From Shimia sediminis (GTDB lineage Bacteria > Pseudomonadota > Alphaproteobacteria > Rhodobacterales > Rhodobacteraceae), in assembly GCF_003990645.1 (NCBI RefSeq), contig NZ_RYZK01000013.1, positions 22,400 through 86,399 on the forward strand: a DNA stretch of 64,000 bases. Reading direction: 5' to 3'. The translations under genes were made by a program, and so were the position numbers. Below, piece after piece: positions 17,065 through 25,439 of the stretch (the stretch's first letter is position 1; the number at the start of each line of letters is the position of its first letter). The notes beneath the pieces were generated by a model. The model was not told the DNA's origin. It saw only the letters and a program-made list of their open reading frames with translations, and ran no database searches.

Positions 17065-17307
17065 ATGAAGCTTGCCCCGATTGCCCTGATCTGCCTGTTG
17101 ATTGCCGCCTGCACCCCGTTTCCCGAGGTGGATGAGGCGGCGCGCGCGGATGTCTCGACGGCCAAGTTTCCCAAGGTGGTGCCGATGGAAGACATCATCG
17201 ACCCGCCAGAGGCGCGGCTGGATGAAAACAGCGAGGCGCATCTGGAGGGGCGGATTTCCGGCCTGAAACGGCGCGCAAAGACGCTGGAAGCCCTGACACT
17301 GGAATAA
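17065..17307 (+). CDS. Small lipoprotein
   Basis: 80 residues from the ATG at 17065. Residues 1-18 are a lipoprotein signal with the lipobox LIAAC (MKLAPIALICLLIAAC). The mature chain is short, acidic and then basic near the end (SGLKRRAKTLEAL). An in-frame start at 17011 would put 18 residues before the signal and is rejected. Function unknown; expected to be anchored in a membrane of the envelope. Confidence 0.75.
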   Translation: MKLAPIALICLLIAACTPFPEVDEAARADVSTAKFPKVVPMEDIIDPPEARLDENSEAHLEGRISGLKRRAKTLEALTLE

Positions 17308-17425
17308 TACGTCCCATGAGGCCCGGCATTGGCGGTTTGTGACAGGCCAATGTTCAAGCCACGTTGCACAGTCAGGTGTTAGTCGGTACATGGCAGGTGA
17401 ATCTGCAACTCATGAGGAAGTGACG

Positions 17426-18712
17426 ATGACCAGCCCCTTGCGTCTTGGCATTGCCGGATTGGGCACCGTTGGTGTCGGTGTCGTAAAAATTGTGCGTCAA
17501 AAGGCAAACCTTTTGGCCATGCGCACAGGACGCCCGGTTGTCATCACCGCCGTCTCGGCCCGCTCGCGCGACAAGGATCGCGGCGTGAACCTGTCGGATT
17601 ACGCCTGGGAGGACGATCCCGTCGCCCTGGCCAGGCGCAATGACGTGGACGTGTTTGTCGAGCTGATGGGGGGCGACGAAGGCCCCGCCAAGGACTCGGT
17701 CGAAGCGGCGATTGCGGCTGGCAAGGACGTGGTCACAGCCAACAAGGCGCTGTTGGCGCACCATGGGCAGGCATTGGCCGAAGCCGCCGAAGCCAAGGGC
17801 GCTGTCCTGCGCTTTGAGGCGGCTGTCGCGGGTGGCATCCCGGTCATCAAGTCCCTGACCGAGGGTCTGGCCGGAAACGAAATCACCCGCGTCATGGGCG
17901 TGATGAACGGCACCTGCAACTATATCCTGACCCGGATGCAGGACGCTGGCCTGCCCTATGAAGAGGTTTTTGCCGAAGCCGATGCACTGGGCTATCTCGA
18001 AGCTGACCCCAATCTTGACGTGGGCGGCATTGATGCAGGCCACAAGCTGTCGCTGTTGTCCGCGATTGCCTTTGGCACGCAGGTTGATTTTGACGGGGTT
18101 GAGCTGGAAGGCATTCAGCGCATCTCGATCGAAGACATCCACCAGGCCGAAGACCTTGGCTACAAGATCAAGCTTCTGGGCGTTGCGCAGATGACCGGTC
18201 GTGGCCTTGAACAGCGCATGAGCCCCTGCCTTGTGCCCGCAGACAGCCCGCTTGGCCAGCTCAAGGGCGGCACCAACATGGTGGTGATCGAAGGCGACGC
18301 CGTGGAACAGGTGGTTCTGCGCGGTCCCGGTGCGGGCGAAGGCCCCACCGCCAGCGCCGTCATGGGCGACGTTCTGGACATTGCCCGTGGCCTGCGGATT
18401 TCGACCTTTGGCGTGCCCGCCGCGGAGCTTGTCACCGCCAAGGCAGCGCAATCGAATTCGCCCGCGCCTTACTACCTGCACCTCACGCTCGAGGACAAAC
18501 CCGGCGCGCTGGCCAAGATTGCCGCCGTGCTGGGTGACAATGGCATCAGCATCGACCGTATGCGCCAGACCCGCCACACCGACACCAACGCGCCTGTGTT
18601 GATCGTGACCCATAAAATCCAGCGTGCCGCGCTGGACTCGGCCGTCGCCGCCATGCGCGAGACCGGGGTGATGGTGAACGATCCCGTGGCCCTGCGCATC
18701 GAATCCGTCTGA
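17426..18712 (+). CDS. hom: Homoserine dehydrogenase
   Basis: 428 residues, as in single-domain bacterial Hom proteins. It reduces aspartate semialdehyde to homoserine for threonine and methionine synthesis. Visible: NAD(P) loop GLGTVGVGVV at the N terminus, the substrate-site stretch GVMNGTCNYILTRM near 150, catalytic region EADALGYLEADPNLDVGG, and a C-terminal ACT domain (YYLHLTLEDKPGALAKIAAV) that normally gives threonine feedback. AGGAAG lies before the ATG at 17426. Confidence 0.97.
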   Translation: MTSPLRLGIAGLGTVGVGVVKIVRQKANLLAMRTGRPVVITAVSARSRDKDRGVNLSDYAWEDDPVALARRNDVDVFVELMGGDEGPAKDSVEAAIAAGKDVVTANKALLAHHGQALAEAAEAKGAVLRFEAAVAGGIPVIKSLTEGLAGNEITRVMGVMNGTCNYILTRMQDAGLPYEEVFAEADALGYLEADPNLDVGGIDAGHKLSLLSAIAFGTQVDFDGVELEGIQRISIEDIHQAEDLGYKIKLLGVAQMTGRGLEQRMSPCLVPADSPLGQLKGGTNMVVIEGDAVEQVVLRGPGAGEGPTASAVMGDVLDIARGLRISTFGVPAAELVTAKAAQSNSPAPYYLHLTLEDKPGALAKIAAVLGDNGISIDRMRQTRHTDTNAPVLIVTHKIQRAALDSAVAAMRETGVMVNDPVALRIESV

Positions 18713-18784
18713 ACAGGTTCTTGTGCAGAGCCGCGCGCGCGACTAAACCAGATTTCAACCAACTATTCTTCTGAGGACCTCTCA

Positions 18785-19747
18785 ATGTCTCCCAAAGCCG
18801 AATTTCATGATCGTATGCTGTCTCTGGGCCTTGCCCGCGTGGCAGAGCAGGCCGCACTGGCCTCGGCCCATTGGGTTGGCCGTGGCGACGAGAAGGCCGC
18901 CGACCAGGCCGCCGTCAATGCCATGCGCGAACAGTTGAACCTTTTGGAGATTGCGGGCGTCGTGGTGATCGGCGAAGGCGAACGGGACGAAGCACCGATG
19001 CTTTACATCGGTGAAGAGGTCGGCACCGGCGAAGGCCCGGGCGTTGACATCGCGCTGGACCCGCTGGAAGGCACCACGCTGACCGCCAAGGACATGCCCA
19101 ACGCCCTGACCGTGATTGCCATGGGCCCGCGCGGCTCGATGCTGCACGCACCGGACGTCTACATGGACAAGCTGGCGGTTGGTCCCGGCTATCCGACCGA
19201 TGTTGTCTCGCTCGACATGTCGCCGAAAGAACGGGTTGAGGCGCTGGCCGCGGCCAAAGGTTGCAAGACCGAAGACATCACCGTCTGCATCCTCGAACGT
19301 CCCCGCCACGCCGACATAATCGCCGAAGTGCGCGCCACGGGTGCCTCGATCCGGCTGATCACCGATGGTGACGTCGCGGGCGTCATGCACTGCGCCGAGG
19401 CCGACGTGACCGGTATCGACATGTACATGGGTCAGGGTGGCGCGCCTGAGGGTGTGCTGGCAGCCTCGGCCCTGAAATGCATGGGCGGTCAGATCTGGGG
19501 TCGCCTGTTGTTCCGCAACGACGATGAACGTGGCCGCGCCGCCAAGGCGGGCATCACCGACCTCAACCGCATCTATGCGCGTGACGAGATGGTGACACAG
19601 GACGTGATCTTTGCCGCCACCGGCGTCACCAGCGGGTCGCTGGTTGAAGGCATCAAGACCGAACCCGGCTGGGCCACCACCGAAACCCTGCTGATGCGTT
19701 CGAAATCCGGCTCGGTGCGGCGCATGACCTACCGCACCCCGGTCTGA
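18785..19747 (+). CDS. glpX: Class II fructose-1,6-bisphosphatase
   Basis: 320 residues. Metal and phosphate motifs of GlpX are present: GEGERDEAPMLYIGEEVG near 62 and DPLEGTTLTAKDMPNAL near 95, plus the late GGAPEGVLAASALKCMGG stretch. It dephosphorylates fructose 1,6-bisphosphate in gluconeogenesis (and sometimes sedoheptulose bisphosphate). It follows hom by 72 bases and precedes the hydrolase gene by three, so the unit hom-glpX-hydrolase-recJ may be co-transcribed. Gluconeogenesis would be needed for growth on one- or two-carbon sources such as those of the serine cycle at the window end. Confidence 0.96.
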   Translation: MSPKAEFHDRMLSLGLARVAEQAALASAHWVGRGDEKAADQAAVNAMREQLNLLEIAGVVVIGEGERDEAPMLYIGEEVGTGEGPGVDIALDPLEGTTLTAKDMPNALTVIAMGPRGSMLHAPDVYMDKLAVGPGYPTDVVSLDMSPKERVEALAAAKGCKTEDITVCILERPRHADIIAEVRATGASIRLITDGDVAGVMHCAEADVTGIDMYMGQGGAPEGVLAASALKCMGGQIWGRLLFRNDDERGRAAKAGITDLNRIYARDEMVTQDVIFAATGVTSGSLVEGIKTEPGWATTETLLMRSKSGSVRRMTYRTPV

Positions 19748-19750
19748 GTT

Positions 19751-20314
19751 TTGACGCGCGCGCTGATCCTGATTGATATCCAGGAGGGGATGGATAGCCC
19801 CCTCTGGGGCGCGCGTAACAACCCGGATGCAGAAAACAACGCGGCCCGCCTGTTGGCCGCGTTTCGTGTTTCTGGCGCGCCGCTGGTGCATATCCAGCAC
19901 TTTTCAACTCGGTCGACCAGCCCCCTGCACCCGGATCAGGGTGGCAATGCGATCAAGGGCATCGTGGCCCCGCGCGAGGGTGAGACGGTGTTTGGCAAAG
20001 GCACCAACTCGGCCTTTATCGGCACGCCACTGGAGGCGCATCTGCGCGATCTTGGCGTCACGGGGGTGGTGATTGCCGGTCTCTCTACGCCGCAGTGTAT
20101 CTCGACCTCGGTGCGCATGGCGGCGAACCTTGGCTTTGACACATGGCTTGCCCATGATGCCTGTGCGGCGTTCGAGACCCATGCAGCCTATGGCTGGAAC
20201 CCGGACGCCCCCCGGATGACCGCGCAACACATCCACGACAGCGAGGTTTCGATCCTGCATGGCGAATTCTGTCAGGCCATGACCACAGACGCGATACTTG
20301 GGGCGCTGGCATGA
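19751..20314 (+). CDS. Isochorismatase-family cysteine hydrolase
   Basis: 187 residues starting with TTG at 19751; the domain's first strand (ALILIDIQEGM) begins at residue 4, so the next ATG would remove the catalytic aspartate. Triad: D9 (LIDIQ), a lysine in FGKGTNSAF near 81, and the cysteine in STPQCISTSVRMAANLGF near 116. The family hydrolyses amides or enol ethers such as nicotinamide or isochorismate; the substrate here is unknown. The stop overlaps the recJ start by 4 bases. Confidence 0.88.
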   Translation: MTRALILIDIQEGMDSPLWGARNNPDAENNAARLLAAFRVSGAPLVHIQHFSTRSTSPLHPDQGGNAIKGIVAPREGETVFGKGTNSAFIGTPLEAHLRDLGVTGVVIAGLSTPQCISTSVRMAANLGFDTWLAHDACAAFETHAAYGWNPDAPRMTAQHIHDSEVSILHGEFCQAMTTDAILGALA

Positions 20315-22053
20315 GTGATTTTCTCGGTGTCACAACCTCGATCACAGGGCGCCGCTGGCTGGGTCCCTCGATCGAGATCAACCGCGCGGCAGACTTGCTG
20401 GCGCAGGAGACCACCCTGCCCCCGGCGCTGTGTCAGGTGCTGGCGCGCCGGGGTGTCAGCCCGCAGGATGCCGCGTCGTTTCTGGAGCCGAAGCTGGCCG
20501 ACTTGCTGCCTGATCCGCGCAGCATTCGCGACATGGAAAAAGCCGCCACGCGGTTTCTGAAAGCCGTGCACACGCGAGAAAAGATCGCAGTCTTTGCCGA
20601 TTATGACGTTGATGGCGGCAGCTCTGCCGCGCTGCTGATCACATGGCTGCGCGCCATGGGACTGGAGGCGACGCTGTATGTTCCGGACCGCATCGACGAA
20701 GGCTATGGCCCGAACGACGCGGCAATGGCGTCGCTCGCCGCCCAGCATGACCTTATCATCTGTGTTGATTGCGGCACGCTGAGCCACGGGCCGATTGCCG
20801 CCGCCAAGGGCGCAGATGTGATCGTGCTGGATCACCACCTTGGTGGGGAAACTCTTCCCGATGCGCTGGCCGTGGTGAACCCAAACCGTCAGGACGAAAC
20901 GGGTGAGCTGGCGCATCTCTGCGCTGCTTCGGTGGTGTTCCTGATGCTGGTCGAGGCCAATCGGCAGATGCGCGAAGAGGGTGCCAAGGGGCCGGACCTC
21001 ATGGCGCTGCTGGATCTCGTGGCGCTGGCGACGGTCGCCGATGTTGCCCCGCTGATCGGCGTCAACCGCGCGCTGGTGCGACAGGGGCTGCGGGTGATGG
21101 CGCGCCGTGAACGTCCCGGCATTGTCGCGCTGGCCGATGTTGCGCGCATGGATTCTACGCCCAACAGTTACCACCTTGGGTTTCTGCTTGGGCCCCGTGT
21201 CAACGCCGGTGGGCGCATCGGCAAGGCCGACCTTGGCGCGCGTCTGTTGAGCACCGACAATCCACACGAAGCCTCGGCGATGGCGGAACGGCTGGATCAG
21301 CTGAACACCGAACGCCGCGATGTCGAAGCTGCCGTGCGCGCGGCGGCCATGGAGCAGGCCGAAGATCGTGGGTTTGACGCGCCGCTTGTCTGGGCGGCGG
21401 GCGAAGGCTGGCACCCCGGCGTCGTCGGCATCGTTGCCAGCCGCCTGAAAGAGGCCACCAACCGTCCGGCCATCGTGATCGGACTGGACGGCGACGAAGG
21501 CAAAGGCTCGGGTCGGTCGATCAGCGGCGTTGATCTGGGCGCGTCGATCCAGAGGCTTGCCGCAGAGGGGCTGTTGCTCAAGGGCGGCGGGCACAAGATG
21601 GCCGCCGGTCTGACCGTGGCGCGCGACCAGCTGGAACCAGCCATGGCCCGGCTGACGGAATTACTGGCCAAACAGGGTGCGGGCGATGCCGGGCCTGCCG
21701 ACCTGAAGCTTGATGGCATGCTGATGCCACAGGCCGCGACGCCCGAGCTGATTGCAGACATCGACAAGGCAGGCCCGTTTGGCGCCGGGGCCCCTGCCCC
21801 GCGCTTTGCCTTTCCCGAGGTCGAGATCCGCTTTGCCAAGCGGGTTGGCGACAGCCATTTGAAAGTGGCCTTTGGCGACTCGTCAGGCGCGCGCCTCGAC
21901 GCGATCTCATTTGGTGCCTACGACACAGCCCTGGGCCCACGTCTTGAACAGCACGGCGGCGCACGGTTTCATCTGGCGGGGCGGCTGGAGATCAATTCCT
22001 GGGGCGGACGGCAATCGGTGCAGCTGCGCCTTGAGGATGCAGCAGAAGCCTGA
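20311..22053 (+). CDS. recJ: Single-stranded-DNA-specific exonuclease RecJ
   Basis: 580 residues, typical RecJ. It degrades single-stranded DNA 5' to 3' in recombination and mismatch repair. DHH-family motifs: FADYDVDGGSSAALL near 90, VDCGTLSHGP near 150, LDHHLGGE near 172, and the DHHA1 motif GGGHKMAAGLTV near 430, followed by the OB-type C-terminal domain. Start ATGA overlaps the preceding gene's stop. Confidence 0.96.
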   Translation: MSDFLGVTTSITGRRWLGPSIEINRAADLLAQETTLPPALCQVLARRGVSPQDAASFLEPKLADLLPDPRSIRDMEKAATRFLKAVHTREKIAVFADYDVDGGSSAALLITWLRAMGLEATLYVPDRIDEGYGPNDAAMASLAAQHDLIICVDCGTLSHGPIAAAKGADVIVLDHHLGGETLPDALAVVNPNRQDETGELAHLCAASVVFLMLVEANRQMREEGAKGPDLMALLDLVALATVADVAPLIGVNRALVRQGLRVMARRERPGIVALADVARMDSTPNSYHLGFLLGPRVNAGGRIGKADLGARLLSTDNPHEASAMAERLDQLNTERRDVEAAVRAAAMEQAEDRGFDAPLVWAAGEGWHPGVVGIVASRLKEATNRPAIVIGLDGDEGKGSGRSISGVDLGASIQRLAAEGLLLKGGGHKMAAGLTVARDQLEPAMARLTELLAKQGAGDAGPADLKLDGMLMPQAATPELIADIDKAGPFGAGAPAPRFAFPEVEIRFAKRVGDSHLKVAFGDSSGARLDAISFGAYDTALGPRLEQHGGARFHLAGRLEINSWGGRQSVQLRLEDAAEA

Positions 22054-22145
22054 TCCCGCCTGCGTCCATGGGGCGCTTTGATCTTGTGGCCAAGTTGGCG
22101 TCTTGTGGACCGGCGCGCGAAACAACCCCTGACGGGAGAGCCACC

Positions 22146-22514
22146 GTGACCAAGATCAGATTCGCAGCCAGTTTCGCCATTTTCTTTGGAGGCCTCACAC
22201 TCCTGACCGGCGGCAGCACGCTGTTTGCCGGATTGGACATGGGGGCGGTTGTGCCCTTTGTGCTGTGGTTCAATTTCCTGGCCGGTTTTGCCTATGTGCT
22301 GGCGGGCATCGGCCTGATCCTTGCGCGTCCATGGGCGGTTTGGCTGGCTGCGGGAATCGCCGTGACCACGGCGTTGGTGGCTCTGGGGTTTGCGGTGCAT
22401 GTTCTGCAGGGCAAACCGTTTGAGGTGCGCACGGTTGGCGCGCTGATCCTGCGTTGCGGAGTTTGGGTCTGGATCACCCTTGTAGCGCGGGGTGCACAGC
22501 GGTCTGTGACGTGA
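22146..22514 (+). CDS. Small integral membrane protein
   Basis: 122 residues from the GTG at 22146, which has GGGAGAG six bases upstream; an ATG at 22068 would add a polar leader and overlaps no ribosome site. Four hydrophobic segments are visible (about 5-25, 35-57, 63-85 and 97-115). No family recognised. It follows recJ by 92 bases. Confidence 0.65.
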   Translation: MTKIRFAASFAIFFGGLTLLTGGSTLFAGLDMGAVVPFVLWFNFLAGFAYVLAGIGLILARPWAVWLAAGIAVTTALVALGFAVHVLQGKPFEVRTVGALILRCGVWVWITLVARGAQRSVT

Positions 22515-22558
22515 TCGACCAACTCCCAAAAAAAGCCCAAAACGCCAAATTTCCGCTT

Positions 22559-22573
22559 GCGCCCGATGGGCGC
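22559..22573 (+). terminator. Short hairpin before the tRNA genes
   Basis: GCGCCC-GAT-GGGCGC followed by TTTGCCT, 45 bases after the membrane-protein stop and 32 bases before the first tRNA. It may end the upstream transcript; weak T run. Confidence 0.4.
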
Positions 22574-22604
22574 TTTGCCTAAATACCGCCTCACGCTTCG
22601 GCAC

Positions 22605-22679
22605 GGCCCGTTCGTCTATCGGTTAGGACGCCAGGTTTTCAACCTGGAAAGAGGGGTTCGATTCCCCTACGGGCTGCCA
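22605..22679 (+). tRNA. tRNA-Glu (TTC), copy 1
   Basis: 75 bases including the encoded CCA. The acceptor stem GGCCCGT pairs with ACGGGCT (G-U at the first pair). The anticodon arm CCAGG-TTTTCAA-CCTGG has anticodon TTC, and the T arm is GGGG-TTCGATT-CCCC. Cloverleaf is complete. Decodes GAA/GAG. Confidence 0.97.
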
Positions 22680-22729
22680 CCGAAGCATATTCCGAACAAT
22701 CGGAAACATCAGAACCATTTGGTTCACGT

Positions 22730-22804
22730 GGCCCGTTCGTCTATCGGTTAGGACGCCAGGTTTTCAACCTGGAAAGAGGGGTTCGATTCCCCTACGGGCT
22801 GCCA
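22730..22804 (+). tRNA. tRNA-Glu (TTC), copy 2
   Basis: Identical over all 75 bases to the copy at 22605, after a 50-base spacer. Same TTC anticodon and encoded CCA. The flanks differ, so only the mature tRNA has been duplicated or homogenised. Confidence 0.97.
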
Positions 22805-23085
22805 CTTTTCTTGAAAAACAACTGACCGGCCATGGGTCCGCAACGCGTTGTGGACAGGTCAGAGACCTGGCATTTCGGGAAAGACATCCACGGTGCCGGG
22901 GCAAGATGCTGCGGCGGAACTGGACTTCTCAGGTCGCGGGTCGACAAGGTGCTGCACGCCCGTATTGTACAAGAAGGCCTGGAACAGAGCCGCGTCAAAA
23001 GGTGCTGTTTTCGACTGAAACTCACACACTCCGACGGGCACGCGGCAAGAACACTGCCCTTTGACAAGCGGCAGCGATCTTGCGG

Positions 23086-24342
23086 TTATCTTACAAGTAT
23101 CGCCCTGAAATCATTTACATTTGTTCCTGTTGGGCCCGGTGAAAACAAGTCACCGATGCTTGCAAAGGCGCTGTAAGCGTCGTTGTTGTCGAGATCCGCC
23201 ATGGGATCGCGCCCGGCATCGCGCAAACGCGCGCTGCTCGACGCGTCGACAAAGGCGCCAGCGTTGTCTTCTGAGCCGTCAATGCCATCAGTATCCGCGG
23301 CGAGGGCATCCACCCCTGCCACGCCCTCCAGCCCCTGCGCCAGAGACAAGAGAAACTCGGTGTTTCGCCCCCCCCTGCCATGTCCCCGAAGCGTGACGGT
23401 TGTTTCGCCTCCGGACAGGATCACAACCGGCTTTTGAAACGGGCGGTCACGCCGGGCCACCTGGCGCGCAATGGCGGCATGAACCTGCGCGACGTCCCGG
23501 GCTTCGCCCTCGATGGCATCGGACAGGATCACCGCCGGAACGCCCTGTGTCTCGGCCAACCGGGCGGCGGCATCCAGCGAGATTGAGGCCGATGCGATGA
23601 CGTGGACCTCGTGTGCGGAAAACTGCGCGTCGTCCGGCACTGGCGCGGTGGCGGCAGGCGTTTGCAGATGCCGGAGAACTTTGGCAGGCAGGTCGATGCG
23701 ATGGCTTTCTGCCAGTTTCAGCGCCTGACGTCGCGTGACCGGGTCGGGGATGGTCGGCCCCGAGGCCACCTGTGCCGGGTCGTCGCCGGGAACATCCGAG
23801 ACAACCAGCGACACAACCCGCGCAGGATGAGCGGCAGCGGCCAGTCTGCCGCCCTTGATGCCGCTGACGTGTTTTCTAATCGCGTTCATCACCGAGATCG
23901 GGGCACCCGACGCCAGCAGGGCCTGATTCAAGGCCTGTTCATCGCCAAGTTCCAATCCCTTGGGCGGGGACGGCAACAGTGAAGACCCTCCGCCGCAGAT
24001 CAGCGCCACAACCAGATCGTCCGGCCCGAGGTTTGATACAGCCGCGATCAGCGCCTCGCTGGCGGCCAGCCCCGCGGTGTCGGGCACAGGGTGCGCGGCT
24101 TCGAGCACGCGAATGGATGTGCAGGGTGCGCCGTAGCCATAGCGCGTCACCACCACACCCGACAGCGGGCCGTCCCACAGTGTCTCAAAGGCCTGCGCCA
24201 ACTGTGCCGCGCCCTTGCCCGCCCCGATCACCACCGTCCGCCCCTTGGGCGGCGTTGGAAGATAGGGCTTGAGTGCTATCGCGGGGTCGGCAGCGTCAAT
24301 CGCCGCCTGAAACAGCGACGTCAGAAAGGCGCGCGGCTGCAT
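23086..24342 (-). CDS. Type-2 glycerate kinase (MOFRL family, TtuD/GckA-like)
   Basis: 418 residues of the glycerate 2-kinase family (older databases call it hydroxypyruvate reductase). It phosphorylates D-glycerate to 2-phosphoglycerate. Visible: GAGKGAAQLAQAFE near 38, LICGGGSSLLPSPPKGL near 115, and the C-terminal MOFRL domain with SGGETTVTLRGHGRGGRN near 310. Its ATG overlaps the Dabb gene stop (TAATG), making it the last gene of the CoA-transferase operon. Glycerate is also the serine-cycle intermediate made by the enzyme at 62856, and no other glycerate kinase is in the window. Confidence 0.92.
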   Translation of the reverse strand: MQPRAFLTSLFQAAIDAADPAIALKPYLPTPPKGRTVVIGAGKGAAQLAQAFETLWDGPLSGVVVTRYGYGAPCTSIRVLEAAHPVPDTAGLAASEALIAAVSNLGPDDLVVALICGGGSSLLPSPPKGLELGDEQALNQALLASGAPISVMNAIRKHVSGIKGGRLAAAAHPARVVSLVVSDVPGDDPAQVASGPTIPDPVTRRQALKLAESHRIDLPAKVLRHLQTPAATAPVPDDAQFSAHEVHVIASASISLDAAARLAETQGVPAVILSDAIEGEARDVAQVHAAIARQVARRDRPFQKPVVILSGGETTVTLRGHGRGGRNTEFLLSLAQGLEGVAGVDALAADTDGIDGSEDNAGAFVDASSSARLRDAGRDPMADLDNNDAYSAFASIGDLFSPGPTGTNVNDFRAILVR

Positions 24343-24653
24343 TAGAGTTCAATGTCGCACACAAAGACCCCGTCTGCGCCACCCTCGAGCTTGGCCACGA
24401 TACGCCCGCCAATCTCCTGATGTTTTGGATCGTCGAGATAGACGTCGCGGACCGAAGTATCGCGAAAGTCAAACCAGAACATGTCGTTGAAATCCCGCAC
24501 CAAGGGCAGTTCGACCGAGACATTCCTGCGGCTCTGAAAGTCCAGAATGCCGCCAATGTGATCGCCAAGCCCGGCAAGATCCTTGTAAAGCGCAGCCTTG
24601 TCGGCGTCGGTGACGTCCTTTGCAAAGCGCAAGTGCACGAGATGGCGTAACAT
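24342..24653 (-). CDS. Dabb (stress-responsive alpha/beta barrel) protein
   Basis: 103 residues, the normal size for this dimeric ferredoxin-like fold. It starts MLRHLVHLRFAKDV, with the typical N-terminal HxV strand, and contains FNDMFWFDFRDTSVRDVYL. Dabb proteins are small enzymes or binding proteins, some acting on polyketide-like or carbonyl intermediates. Stop of the preceding hydratase (TGA) directly abuts its ATG, so translation is coupled. A catalytic role in the local pathway is possible but unshown. Confidence 0.82.
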   Translation of the reverse strand: MLRHLVHLRFAKDVTDADKAALYKDLAGLGDHIGGILDFQSRRNVSVELPLVRDFNDMFWFDFRDTSVRDVYLDDPKHQEIGGRIVAKLEGGADGVFVCDIEL

Positions 24654-25439
24654 TCATGTCTCCTTATTTGAGTTTGACCAGTAGTCCGGTTTTTCCCGCG
24701 CCCTGAAAGAGGCAAGCCCGTGATTGAGGTGAGGATGCGCCGCGGCGATCTGGCCTGCCAGGGCTTCCAGAACGCGTTCCCTCTCTTCCCCCTCGGCCGC
24801 GTTGATCAGCATTTTCGTAAGCTCCGTCGCCGCCGGACCGCGGTGGCGGAGGGTGCGCGCCAGAGTGCGGGCCGTGTCCAGTCCGGTTCCGGTTTCGGCA
24901 ACCTTGTCGACCAGCCCCAAGGCAGCGGCATCCTGAGCGCTGAACACATCGCCAAACAGTGCCATGCGGCGTACCAGCTGTGCACCAAAGCGGCGCACCG
25001 CACGTTGCGTACCGGACCAGCCCGGAATGATGCCCAATGCGGGTTCTGGCTGACCTATTCGAATATGCGCTTCGGCAATCCTGTAGTCGGCACAGGCAGC
25101 GAGTTCCAGGCCGCCGCCAAAGACATCGCCATCCAAGACCGCAATCACCGGCTGTCGCAGGCGCGCAAGGCAATCCAGCGCCAGGTGGCCGTCGCGGATC
25201 CAGTGACGCGCAAACTGTTCGGGCGCGTGCGACGCCCAGGCATTAATGTCGCCACCTGCGCAAAAGGCGCGCCCCTCGCCACGCAGGATAACCACATGGG
25301 CGTCGGGCGTGCGTTCAATCTCGCGGCACCTGAGTTGAAGTGTATCCAGCATCTCTGCTGTCAGGGCATTCAGACGTTCGGGGCGGTTGATGGTCAGACA
25401 AGCAATGCCATCGTCAATGTGCAATAGAAGGTCAGACAT
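24654..25439 (-). CDS. Enoyl-CoA hydratase/isomerase family protein
   Basis: 261 residues of crotonase fold. Oxyanion-hole segments are LRGEGRAFCAGGDINAWASH near 55 and AVLDGDVFGGGLELAACADY near 105; the position of the second catalytic glutamate reads QPEPALGIIPGWSGTQ near 135. The family hydrates, isomerises or hydrolyses acyl-CoAs. The start overlaps the CoA-transferase stop by one base (TGATG). With the CoA-transferase it suggests that a CoA ester is made and then worked on. Confidence 0.9.
   Translation of the reverse strand: MSDLLLHIDDGIACLTINRPERLNALTAEMLDTLQLRCREIERTPDAHVVILRGEGRAFCAGGDINAWASHAPEQFARHWIRDGHLALDCLARLRQPVIAVLDGDVFGGGLELAACADYRIAEAHIRIGQPEPALGIIPGWSGTQRAVRRFGAQLVRRMALFGDVFSAQDAAALGLVDKVAETGTGLDTARTLARTLRHRGPAATELTKMLINAAEGEERERVLEALAGQIAAAHPHLNHGLASFRAREKPDYWSNSNKET

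Noticed and set aside
17372-18613. Long open frame on the minus strand opposite hom
   Set aside because: Antisense shadow caused by GC-rich codon use; the plus strand encodes complete homoserine dehydrogenase with all motifs.
20272-21594. Long minus-strand frame opposite recJ
   Set aside because: Shadow of recJ; composition is Arg/His-rich and no domain or start site is seen.
22605-22804. Pair of identical tRNA-Glu genes as an integration scar
   Set aside because: Both copies are complete with their own 5' parts, and no mobile genes lie between or beside them; simple tandem duplication explains it.
22832-23176. Open frames in the 281-base gap after the tRNA genes
   Set aside because: Short, without ribosome sites, Cys/Arg-rich in odd ways and running into the glycerate kinase gene; the gap is better left as non-coding. 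No attachment-site repeat of the tRNA 3' end and no integrase was found, so no integrated element is claimed.
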